Shown in pieces: positions 58,431 to 64,000 of a stretch of 64,000 bases of DNA (position 1 is its first letter; each line of letters begins with the position of its first letter). Made by a program: the position numbers and the translations under genes. A model generated the notes under the pieces. That model was not told the origin of the DNA and searched no databases. It saw only the letters and a program-made list of their open reading frames with translations. The DNA comes from Halospina sp040196175 (lineage in GTDB: Bacteria > Pseudomonadota > Gammaproteobacteria > Pseudomonadales > Oleiphilaceae): contig NZ_JBEFNF010000002.1 in NCBI RefSeq assembly GCF_040196175.1, positions 219,995-283,994 of the forward strand, in the 5' to 3' direction.

Positions 58431-58449
58431 AACGAGTGGACTCAGGCGG

Positions 58450-59883
58450 TTAGAAGGAGCGGCTGAGTTCCACAGAGGCGCTCCAGGCGCTCAGGTCGTA
58501 GGAGCCGGAGTAGCTTGCCGCACTTGTGGGGGTTGTCGGCTTTTGATGGCTGTAATCACGCTCTGTGAATTTGGCGTCGCCATCAAAGATGAGCGTGCCC
58601 ACGGCCGCATCCACTTTCCAGTCGGTGTTGGCCGGGGCAAACTGGGTGCCCAGGGTCAGCCAGTGTCGGTCCTGGGAGGGAATCCGCGCGGTCTTGTAGC
58701 TGTCCACCGGGGACTCATCCCAAGCGTAGCCTGCCTTGAGTTTCCATTCCGGGTTAGCCTGCCAGGTGGCACCGAGGTTGTACTGCCAGGTATCCTCCCA
58801 CTTCTCTGTGATGTGGGTGATCGGGTTTCTCTCCAGAGCACGGGAAACCTGCCCTGTGCCGCCTTCATCCGAATAGACATCAAGTTCTTCGAAATCGCTC
58901 CAGCGTGCCCAGGTGGCGCCGAACAGCAGGGTGACTTCGTCATTGAGCTGATGACGGGCACCGAAGGTCGCACTGGGTGGGATATCGAGCGGGACTTCGG
59001 CATCTTCCTTGAGAGTCGTGGTCTTGGCTGGATTTTTACTAGTGGGTTTCGGGAAATTACTAACGGTAATATCACCTTCCAGTGATGACCCGGTGCCCGT
59101 TTCAGCTGTAAGGCCGAACTGAGTTTGGTCCGAAAGCTCGTAGAGGGCGCCAATGCGGAGGGTGTATTCAATCGTATCGCCCTCAACGTTTGAGTAAGGC
59201 GTATTATCTGACTCTGAAAGGCCGTTCGCGTAGTTTGTGGCCTCTTCTCTTTGCGCAGGTGTTAGCTCTTTCAAATTCCAACCTTGCTCCTCGGCATACA
59301 GGCCGGTCGGGTCATTAAACTTTGAAAGCTTTCCCTCCAGATACATGATGTTGACGCCAACACCCAGAGACAGGCCGTTGCCAGAGTCCACGGCAATAGA
59401 TGGCGTCAGGGCGATGCCGGTGAGCTCAGTCTCGTCCGCGAAGTAACGACCGGTGAAGTCGTTATCGTAATCCGCTGCCAAGCCATAGGGCGCGTGCAGA
59501 CCAACACCTACTGCCACGTTCTCCGTCATCTCGTGAGTTAGGAAAGCGCTGGGGAGATAGGCAGGATCGGCAATATCTCCACCTTTGCCAGTTTTTGGAA
59601 CGTCCGTGCCTACTTGGTAAGTGGCGGATGCCTTGTCGGCCTCAGCATCAATGTCCAGAACCGCTGCACCAAAGGAAAGGTTGGTGCCAGAGAGCTGGGT
59701 CATGCCCGCCGGATTGAAAATGACGGTGGACGCGTTCTGCGGATTGGCAGCAGCGCCGGCGTTGGCGGTACCCATGGCGCTGGCGCTCTGTTCGTTCAGA
59801 GAGAAGCCACCGGCCATGGAGAGACTGGGAGCCATCGCGGCAGTCAGGATTATGGCCCTTTTGGCGTCAAAAACTGTACGCAT
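58450..59883 (-). CDS. OmpP1/FadL-family outer-membrane transporter
   Basis: This protein of about 477 residues has a signal peptide (AIILTAAMAPSLSMA) followed by the FadL hallmark GGFSLNEQSASAMGTANAGAAANPQNASTVIFNPAGM, including the N-P-A-x-M hatch. A 14-stranded barrel rich in aromatic and acidic residues follows and ends in LSRSF. FadL proteins pass long-chain fatty acids and other hydrophobic molecules across the outer membrane. The start is probably ATG 59883 because GAGG lies five bases upstream; in-frame ATGs at 59886 and 59904 are possible. It could relate to the acyl-CoA dehydrogenase elsewhere, but no linkage is shown. Confidence 0.9.
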   Translation of the reverse strand: MRTVFDAKRAIILTAAMAPSLSMAGGFSLNEQSASAMGTANAGAAANPQNASTVIFNPAGMTQLSGTNLSFGAAVLDIDAEADKASATYQVGTDVPKTGKGGDIADPAYLPSAFLTHEMTENVAVGVGLHAPYGLAADYDNDFTGRYFADETELTGIALTPSIAVDSGNGLSLGVGVNIMYLEGKLSKFNDPTGLYAEEQGWNLKELTPAQREEATNYANGLSESDNTPYSNVEGDTIEYTLRIGALYELSDQTQFGLTAETGTGSSLEGDITVSNFPKPTSKNPAKTTTLKEDAEVPLDIPPSATFGARHQLNDEVTLLFGATWARWSDFEELDVYSDEGGTGQVSRALERNPITHITEKWEDTWQYNLGATWQANPEWKLKAGYAWDESPVDSYKTARIPSQDRHWLTLGTQFAPANTDWKVDAAVGTLIFDGDAKFTERDYSHQKPTTPTSAASYSGSYDLSAWSASVELSRSF

Positions 59884-60030
59884 CATTACCTCTTTGCTCT
59901 TCATGGAGTTACGGGATTCTAATGCGGTGGTGCTTGAACTACAAATTACAGGCGCAGCGTAAACCTGGCTGGTTGGCCGAAGTCGGGGAATCAGCGGATG
60001 GGCCTATTTGGCGAAAAAAGGAGTGCTGGG

Positions 60031-60060
60031 ACGAAAAAAGCCCTGACGAATCAGGGCTTT
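60031..60060 (-). terminator. Strong intrinsic terminator beside the tRNA/tmRNA-like end
   Basis: AAAGCCCTGA and TCAGGGCTTT (60037-60046, 60051-60060) form a 10-bp stem with a CGAA loop. On the minus strand it is followed by a run of T (60039-60034). It sits 14 bases beyond the CCA end of the tRNA/tmRNA-like fragment, as expected for the original terminator of that RNA gene. Confidence 0.85.
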
Positions 60061-60073
60061 AAGTCTTACTGTT

Positions 60074-60098
60074 TGGTGGAGACGGCGTCACTTGAAAA
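60074..60098 (-). repeat. Candidate attachment site: 3'-end fragment of a tmRNA or tRNA
   Basis: Read on the minus strand, the fragment has TTCAA at T-loop spacing followed by CGCCGTCTCCACCA, matching the acceptor and CCA end of tmRNA (or a Leu-type tRNA). No cloverleaf or tmRNA body lies upstream, so it is a displaced 3' end, as left when an element integrates into such a gene. The intact RNA gene would then stand at the far end of the element, outside the window. Confidence 0.55.
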
Positions 60099-60392
60099 GG
60101 TTGCGTAAGGGCATGATATAAAACGATTGCTATTATGCGCTTTTCTCTGGTTACCCACGTTATTACCCACACTTTGAAGGCGTGAAGACCGCTGCAACCG
60201 TCTATGTGTTCGGCTATCCAAGGTACTCTGACTGCCGAACACTGCAGTGTAAAGTATTGTTAAATCTAGATAGGTAGCATGCATATAGGTGCAGGTAACA
60301 TATATAAGAATCGAGCTTCCTTCAGATATACATCACCTCTGTGAGGGCGGACCAGGAGTCTGTCCACCACCGATCGCACAGAGGAGATGATC

Positions 60393-60755
60393 ATGCCACT
60401 TGAATGTCCGCGCTGTCAGTCCACCCGGATTGGCAGCAATAACTATGGGAAGAAGGGCGCCGGAGTGGTCGGCGCGGGTGCCGGCACTGTTGGGGGCATC
60501 AGTGCCGCCTCTTCCGGTGCCGCTTATGGCGCCTCCTTGGGCTTTTTCGCTGGGCCCGTTGGCGCCACGGTCGGCAGCCTTTCCGGGGCCATCATCGGAG
60601 GGCTGGTGGGTGGTACCACCGGAGCGTCCGCTGGCGTGGCGCTGGGCAGCGTGCTCGATGAGCAGGTGTTGGATAACTACCGGTGCCTGGACTGCAACTA
60701 CTGCTTCCGTAGTGCCCCATCCGAAGAAAGCGAGGCATCCGGAGACCCCGGGTAA
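60393..60755 (+). CDS. Zinc-ribbon, glycine-zipper membrane protein of the element
   Basis: This 120-residue protein begins MPLECPRCQSTRIGSNNYGK with a Cys pair (Cys5, Cys8). A long Gly/Ala/Ser-rich hydrophobic stretch follows (about 22-93), with GxxxG repeats that could form paired membrane helices of glycine-zipper type, and a second cysteine cluster RCLDCNYCF closes it. The four cysteines probably form one zinc site bringing both ends together. AGAGGAG ends six bases before ATG 60393, so this start is preferred over ATG 60387. A terminator follows. Function is unknown; similar small proteins occur in plasmids and ICEs. Confidence 0.72.
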   Translation: MPLECPRCQSTRIGSNNYGKKGAGVVGAGAGTVGGISAASSGAAYGASLGFFAGPVGATVGSLSGAIIGGLVGGTTGASAGVALGSVLDEQVLDNYRCLDCNYCFRSAPSEESEASGDPG

Positions 60756-60785
60756 CTGACCGCTCCACCAAGTTCGCACAAGCAA

Positions 60786-60825
60786 AACGACATAGAGGCC
60801 GTGCTGGGTTCCAGCACGGCCTTTT
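60786..60825 (+). terminator. Leader module 1: AACGACATAGA motif plus terminator before the DUF932 gene
   Basis: AACGACATAGA (60786-60796) abuts an 11-bp perfect stem GGCCGTGCTGG/CCAGCACGGCC (60797-60807, 60811-60821), then TTTTC. A GGGAGGA ribosome site and the next ATG follow within 30 bases. It would terminate the upstream transcript and may attenuate the downstream gene. Confidence 0.85.
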
Positions 60826-60847
60826 CTATTTCTGGGAGGACAATTCG

Positions 60848-61807
60848 ATGAGTCATTTGGTTGAAGAGATGGCCTACGTGGGCCGCACGCCCTGGCATGG
60901 CCTGGGCAATCAACTGGACAGCGGTCAGCCGCTGGACGTCTGGGCGCGCCAGGCGGGCTTGAACTGGTCCATTGAGGAAAGCCCGGTGCAGTTCCCTGTG
61001 GTAGACGGGGAAGGGAACGAGGAGCTGGCGAGTGTGCCGGGCAGCAAGGTGCTCTACCGCTCGGACAACCAGGCACCGCTGTCGGTGGTCGGGGACCGCT
61101 TCAATGTGGTCCAGCCCGAAGAGGTCCTGGAGTTCTATCGGGACCTGACCGAGATCTCCGGCTTTGAACTGGAAACCGCCGGCTCGCTCAAGGGCGGGCG
61201 CAAGCTCTGGGCTCTGGCCCGTACGGGTCAGTCCACAACGCTGAAAGGCGGTGACCAGACGGATGCCTATGTCCTGCTGGCCACGGCCTGTGACGGCAGC
61301 ATGGCCACAACGGCTCAGTTCACCAGCGTGCGGGTGGTGTGCAACAACACCCTGGCGGTGGCCGTGAAAGGGGCGGGTGGTGCCGTGAAGGTCAAGCACA
61401 GCACTCAGTTCGACGCCGAAGCTGTCAAGAAACAACTGGGCATCTCGGTCACGGCCTGGGACGAGTTCATGTACCGGCTGAAGACCCTGAGCGATCGCAA
61501 GGTGAAGGACCGGGAGGCTCAGGACTTCTACCGGGAGCTGTTCACGGACATCCCGGGTCAGCCTGCCGGCAAGACCAACGAACGGGCCATGAAGCAGGCT
61601 CTGTCCATGTTTGAGGGCAACGGCACCGGCTCACAGCTGGCCTCCTCTAATGGCACAGCCTATGGCCTGGTCAACGCGGTGACGGAGTTCATCGACCACG
61701 AGCGCCGGGCCAAGAGCGTGGACCACCGGCTGGATTCGGCCTGGTTTGGCAATGGAGCGGCCATTAAGGAACGCGCCTTCGAGAAGGCCCTCGCACTGGC
61801 CGCCTGA
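60848..61807 (+). CDS. DUF932 domain protein (phage/plasmid-like TIGR03299 type)
   Basis: This 319-residue protein matches the DUF932 family of phages and plasmids. It has the N-terminal AYVGRTPWHGLGNQLDSGQPLDVWARQAGLNW (about 9-40), VLYRSDNQAPLSVVGDRFNVVQPEEVLEFYRDL, the conserved FTSVRVVCNNTLAVAV (about 158-173) and the late AYGLVNAVTEFIDHERRAK segment. Members are common in ICEs and large phages near recombination genes, but no biochemical function is settled. The ribosome site GGGAGGA lies within leader module 1. It is followed by leader module 2. Confidence 0.88.
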   Translation: MSHLVEEMAYVGRTPWHGLGNQLDSGQPLDVWARQAGLNWSIEESPVQFPVVDGEGNEELASVPGSKVLYRSDNQAPLSVVGDRFNVVQPEEVLEFYRDLTEISGFELETAGSLKGGRKLWALARTGQSTTLKGGDQTDAYVLLATACDGSMATTAQFTSVRVVCNNTLAVAVKGAGGAVKVKHSTQFDAEAVKKQLGISVTAWDEFMYRLKTLSDRKVKDREAQDFYRELFTDIPGQPAGKTNERAMKQALSMFEGNGTGSQLASSNGTAYGLVNAVTEFIDHERRAKSVDHRLDSAWFGNGAAIKERAFEKALALAA

Positions 61808-61825
61808 CCCCACTCAACCACTGAT

Positions 61826-61873
61826 AACGACATAGAAGCCCGTCGGAGCCAAGCGCTCCGGCGGGCTTTTTTT
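61826..61873 (+). terminator. Leader module 2: AACGACATAGA motif plus terminator before the YqaJ gene
   Basis: AACGACATAGA (61826-61836) runs into a 14-bp stem (61836-61849 with 61855-61868, one G-U) and ends in seven T residues (61867-61873). TGGAGGA and the YqaJ start follow within 20 bases. The motif and layout repeat those of module 1 while the stem sequence differs. Confidence 0.88.
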
Positions 61874-61891
61874 CGTCTGGAGGAAACCACC

Positions 61892-62890
61892 ATGGAAATG
61901 CAGCAACCCCAACAATCCCATAAGGCCGCCCTGCGGCTGGTATCCACCAAATCCATGAGCCGGGATGAGTGGCTCGCGATTCGGAGAAATGGCATCGGCG
62001 GCAGTGATGCGGCCGCCGCCGTGGGGCTCAGCCCCTACCAGTCCCAGCTGGAGCTGTGGATGGTCAAAACGGGAAGGGACGCGACGCTTCCTAAGCCCGA
62101 CCCGGATGACCAGGGCTCCCCGGTGTACTGGGGCAATGTCCTGGAGCCGATCGTAGCCGAGCATTACAGCAAACGTACCGGGCGCAAGGTCCGGCGTGTG
62201 AATTCGGTACTTCAACACCCGGATCCCAATAAAGCCTGGATGCTGGCCAACCTCGACTACGCCGTGGTCGGTGACGACGAAGTCCAGGTCCTGGAGTGCA
62301 AAACGGCCGGGGAGTTCGGATCCCGCAAGTGGCGCAATGGCGTACCGGACTACGTCCAGTGCCAGGTCCAGCACCAGCTGGCGGTCACCGGCAAGAAGGC
62401 GGCCGATGTGTGCGTGCTGCTGTGCGGCCAGGAGCTCAAGATCTACCGCATCGAGCGCGATGATGAGCTCATTGCCGAGCTGATTCGCCTGGAACGCCAG
62501 TTCTGGAGCTACGTGGAATCGGATACCCCGCTGCCGGCGGATTATTCCGATTCAGCCGACCGGGCCCTGCGTCACCTCTATCCCAGTGACAACGGGGAAG
62601 AGCTGGATCTGCGGGATGACCGCGAAGCCTGCAAGACCTTCGACCAGCTCCAGTCCGCCCGCCGCCAGATGGAGGCATTGAAGCAGGCGGAAGCCCAGCT
62701 CAAGCACACCCTCCAGCAACGCATGGGCGAGGCCACCAAGGCGATCTTCCCCGAGGGCACCGTGTCCTGGCGAAAGAGCAACTGCAGCGTGGCGCTCGAC
62801 ACCAAACGGCTGCTCAAGGACCAGCCCCAGCTGCTGGATCAGTACCCACTGACCAAACCGGGTAGTCGTCGGTTCCTGATCAACGACTGA
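61892..62890 (+). CDS. YqaJ-type viral recombinase/exonuclease
   Basis: This 332-residue lambda-exonuclease-fold protein probably resects DNA ends for single-strand annealing. It has NGIGGSDAAAAVGLSPY (about 33-49), the active-site glutamate in GNVLEPIVAEHY (Glu85), Asp122 in MLANLDYAV, the Glu-x-Lys pair in VLECKTA (Glu135, Lys137) and the YVQCQVQHQLAVTG helix. A coiled-coil C-terminal region (MEALKQAEAQLKHTLQQRMGE) follows. A matching annealing protein (RecT/Bet) is not seen in the window and might lie beyond it. TGGAGGA precedes the ATG inside leader module 2. Confidence 0.9.
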   Translation: MEMQQPQQSHKAALRLVSTKSMSRDEWLAIRRNGIGGSDAAAAVGLSPYQSQLELWMVKTGRDATLPKPDPDDQGSPVYWGNVLEPIVAEHYSKRTGRKVRRVNSVLQHPDPNKAWMLANLDYAVVGDDEVQVLECKTAGEFGSRKWRNGVPDYVQCQVQHQLAVTGKKAADVCVLLCGQELKIYRIERDDELIAELIRLERQFWSYVESDTPLPADYSDSADRALRHLYPSDNGEELDLRDDREACKTFDQLQSARRQMEALKQAEAQLKHTLQQRMGEATKAIFPEGTVSWRKSNCSVALDTKRLLKDQPQLLDQYPLTKPGSRRFLIND

Positions 62891-62910
62891 TGCCATTCAT
62901 CCACACCACC

Positions 62911-62930
62911 GGGGCGGCTCAGGCCGCCTC
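62911..62930 (+). terminator. Hairpin between the YqaJ gene and the next gene
   Basis: GGGGCGGC (62911-62918) pairs with GCCGCCTC (62923-62930), with one wobble and a TCAG loop. Unlike the two preceding gaps it has no T-tract and no AACGACATAGA motif, so it probably does not terminate fully. Confidence 0.4.
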
Positions 62931-62959
62931 ACTCTAATCACCGCCAGGAGGTAACTGCC

Positions 62960-63760
62960 ATGATTAAAGGGCTTGCCATCACACCCCCGGTACTGGGCCG
63001 GATCAGCATTGGCCGGGTCGTTGAGAAAAACGGCCAGCGCCTGCCCCAGAAAGACAATCAATTCACGATCACGACCCAGATCCAGGAGCAGGGGGAGTGG
63101 ATACTGCATCCCAAGGATGAAGAGTTGAGAGAGTCAGCGCCCAACAACAAACTCCGGACCATCCCGGTGCGGATGCTGTTCAATGACGCCGACCTGAACC
63201 TGCGGGCGGAATACACCATGTTCGATCGCACCAATGGCCGGCCGGTCTGTGTGGGCGACGGGGAGAGCTGTCGCCGCCTTACAGAGTCCGGAGTTCAGTC
63301 ACTGCCATGCCCTGGCCCGACACTCTGCGAGTTCGGCAAGGGTGGGCTATGCAAGCCCTATGGACGGCTGAACGTGCGTATTGGGGATGACGATGAATTG
63401 GGCACCTTCATCTTCCGCACCACCGGCTACAACAGCATCCGCACCCTGGCGGCGCGGCTGCGTTACTACCAAGCTGTCTCGGGCAACCGGCTGGCGTTCA
63501 TGTCGCTGGAACTGCGCCTACGCGGTAAGAGCACGACCCAGAGCCATCGGACACCGATCTACTATGTGGATCTGACGGTAAGAGAGGGCCAATCCGTGCA
63601 GGAGGCGCTCCAGGAAGCTCAGGACAACGAACAGACTTCACAGCAGGCCGGTTACGACCAGGCGGCGCTGGATGAAGCCGGAAAGCGAGGGTTCGAGAAT
63701 GCTGAGTTTGAGTACTCAGAGGAGGACACGCCTGCGGTGCTTGAGGAGTTTTATCCGTAA
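62960..63760 (+). CDS. Putative hydrolase or metal-binding protein of mobile elements
   Basis: This 266-residue protein belongs to a family found beside exonuclease/annealing genes in ICEs and phages, usually labelled hydrolase or metal-binding protein and resembling recombination directionality factors. It has a cysteine cluster (C-x6-C-x12-C-x5-C-x7-C, about residues 93-127) suggesting a zinc site, and a core with LGTFIFRTTGYNSIRTLAARLRYY. AGGAGGT precedes ATG 62960. The stop codon TAA (63758-63760) appears to come from the abutting IS66 end, so the natural C-terminus may be altered or lost. Confidence 0.72.
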   Translation: MIKGLAITPPVLGRISIGRVVEKNGQRLPQKDNQFTITTQIQEQGEWILHPKDEELRESAPNNKLRTIPVRMLFNDADLNLRAEYTMFDRTNGRPVCVGDGESCRRLTESGVQSLPCPGPTLCEFGKGGLCKPYGRLNVRIGDDDELGTFIFRTTGYNSIRTLAARLRYYQAVSGNRLAFMSLELRLRGKSTTQSHRTPIYYVDLTVREGQSVQEALQEAQDNEQTSQQAGYDQAALDEAGKRGFENAEFEYSEEDTPAVLEEFYP

Positions 63761-64000
63761 GCGGTCCACGAACTACGCGGTAACCGCCCCTTCCTGCCGC
63801 CAGGGCAGCAGCCGATCCAGTTGTTCATCGGTAGTGGCGGTTGGCAGCTGGTTCAGAACTTTGACCATGTATGCATAGGGTTCGAGCCCATTGGCCTTGG
63901 CCGTCTCGATCAGGCTGTAGATGCGGGCGCTGGCATCGGCGCCTTTCGGCGTGTCACTGAACAGCCAGTTCTTGCGCCCGATCACGAACGGGCGGATGGC
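63757..64000 (-). mobile_element. IS66-family insertion sequence, one end (rest outside window)
   Basis: The boundary is placed at 63757 because GTAAGCGG begins there, the terminal sequence type of IS66 elements, 16 bases outside the transposase stop codon. The preceding eight bases TTTTATCC (63749-63756) would be the target duplication. The transposase reads inward on the minus strand from beyond the window. Confidence 0.65.
63773..64000 (-). CDS. tnpC: IS66-family transposase, C-terminal part (5' end outside window)
   Basis: The visible 75 residues read AIRPFVIGRKNWLFSDTPKG, then ADASARIYSLIETAKANGLEP, ending LLPWRQEGAVTA. This is the characteristic C-terminal segment of IS66 TnpC, where NWLFSDTPKGA and SLIETAKANGLEPYAYM are highly conserved and the last catalytic region lies just upstream. 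The frame is open to the window edge and stops at 63773-63775. The accessory genes tnpA and tnpB would lie beyond the window. Nothing visible suggests inactivation. Confidence 0.93.
   Translation of the reverse strand, partial: AIRPFVIGRKNWLFSDTPKGADASARIYSLIETAKANGLEPYAYMVKVLNQLPTATTDEQLDRLLPWRQEGAVTA

Larger units (their letters stand above)
59884..60392. other. Long intergenic region containing the chromosome/element junction
   Basis: About 500 bases without a convincing gene. It holds the upstream region of the FadL-type gene, a strong terminator (60031-60060), a tRNA/tmRNA-3'-end-like fragment (60074-60098), and then an AT-richer stretch up to the first element gene. That stretch has two GGGTAA-type repeats on the minus strand (TTACCC at 60150-60155 and 60164-60169). 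A 72-codon minus-strand frame crosses the fragment and is not considered coding. Confidence 0.6.
60074..64000. mobile_element. Left part of an integrated phage/plasmid-like element (extends beyond window)
   Basis: From the attachment-like fragment onward the genes are of phage, plasmid or ICE type: a glycine-zipper zinc-ribbon protein, a DUF932 protein, a YqaJ exonuclease and a putative metal-binding protein, all on the plus strand with leader modules between them, then an IS66 insertion. No integrase is visible in the 4 kb available, so the element class is undetermined. Confidence 0.6.

Noticed and set aside
60066..60284. 72-codon minus-strand frame across the attachment-like fragment
   Set aside because: No ribosome site or domain, and it overlaps the RNA-derived 3' end; more likely junction DNA than a gene.

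Overview
The window is a stretch of gammaproteobacterial chromosome of roughly 58-60% GC that runs into the edge of an integrated mobile element. Several gene orders are typical of the class: dusB-fis-purH-purD, accB-accC-prmA, zapA-6S RNA-fau, ygfB-pepP-ubiH-ubiI, and tatABC-hisE-hisI-ubiB-ubiJ-ubiE. Together with a clade I nos cluster, an arsenic operon and two CLC chloride transporters, they suggest a facultatively denitrifying, probably salt-adapted member of the Ectothiorhodospiraceae/Halomonadaceae type. The genus cannot be fixed from sequence alone. I see no rRNA, tRNA or CRISPR array.

Layout. 0-6.5 kb: end of pntB, a cyclopropane-fatty-acid synthase/flavoprotein pair, and an arsenic operon (arsR, arsC, acr3, a CC/Se-motif protein, arsH). 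6.5-15.1 kb: a minus-strand housekeeping block from aroQ through accB, accC, prmA, a DUF3426 protein, dusB, fis and purH to purD. 15.2-18.9 kb: a divergent c-di-GMP pair, one an apparently active response-regulator diguanylate cyclase and the other a membrane GGDEF-EAL protein with degenerate active sites. 19-21.5 kb: ppa, an acyl-CoA dehydrogenase and rpiA. 21.5-29.3 kb: nosR-nosZ-nosD-nosF-nosY-nosL on the minus strand, with an FNR-like box upstream of nosR and a well-formed intrinsic terminator between nosZ and nosD. 29.4-34.9 kb: accessory genes with a copper/respiration flavour (an OprC/NosA-type copper receptor, a SafE-like membrane protein, a sigma-54 activator without a sensory domain, a cytochrome c5). 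35-42.9 kb: ilvA, a 55-residue membrane peptide, fau, 6S RNA, zapA, a zapB-like coiled coil, ygfB, pepP, ubiH, ubiI. 42.9-52.5 kb: two CLC transporters, rsmE, tatCBA, hisE/hisI, ubiB/ubiJ/ubiE. 52.6-59.9 kb: a PHA-system protein, an FFLEELY-type protein, an alpha/beta hydrolase, fumC, a bacterial CDP-archaeol-synthase homologue, a metallophosphoesterase, a DUF4124 protein and a FadL-type porin.

60.07-64 kb: the character changes. A fragment resembling the 3' end of a tmRNA or tRNA, followed on the same strand by a strong terminator, looks like one end of an integrated element. The element carries a glycine-zipper zinc-ribbon protein, a DUF932 protein, a YqaJ-type exonuclease and a putative metal-binding protein. 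Two of the gaps between these genes share an 11-base motif (AACGACATAGA) that touches a strong terminator hairpin, followed at once by the next ribosome binding site. An IS66-family element begins at 63757 and appears to supply the stop codon of the gene it abuts.

Functional links. The nos genes make and supply copper to nitrous oxide reductase, NosZ carries a twin-arginine signal matched by tatABC in the same window, and the copper receptor may feed the same pathway. UbiH, UbiI, UbiB, UbiJ and UbiE form much of the ubiquinone pathway. Most gene calls rest on family recognition from translated sequence. Start codons, operators and element boundaries are inferred from local signals and are marked as such.
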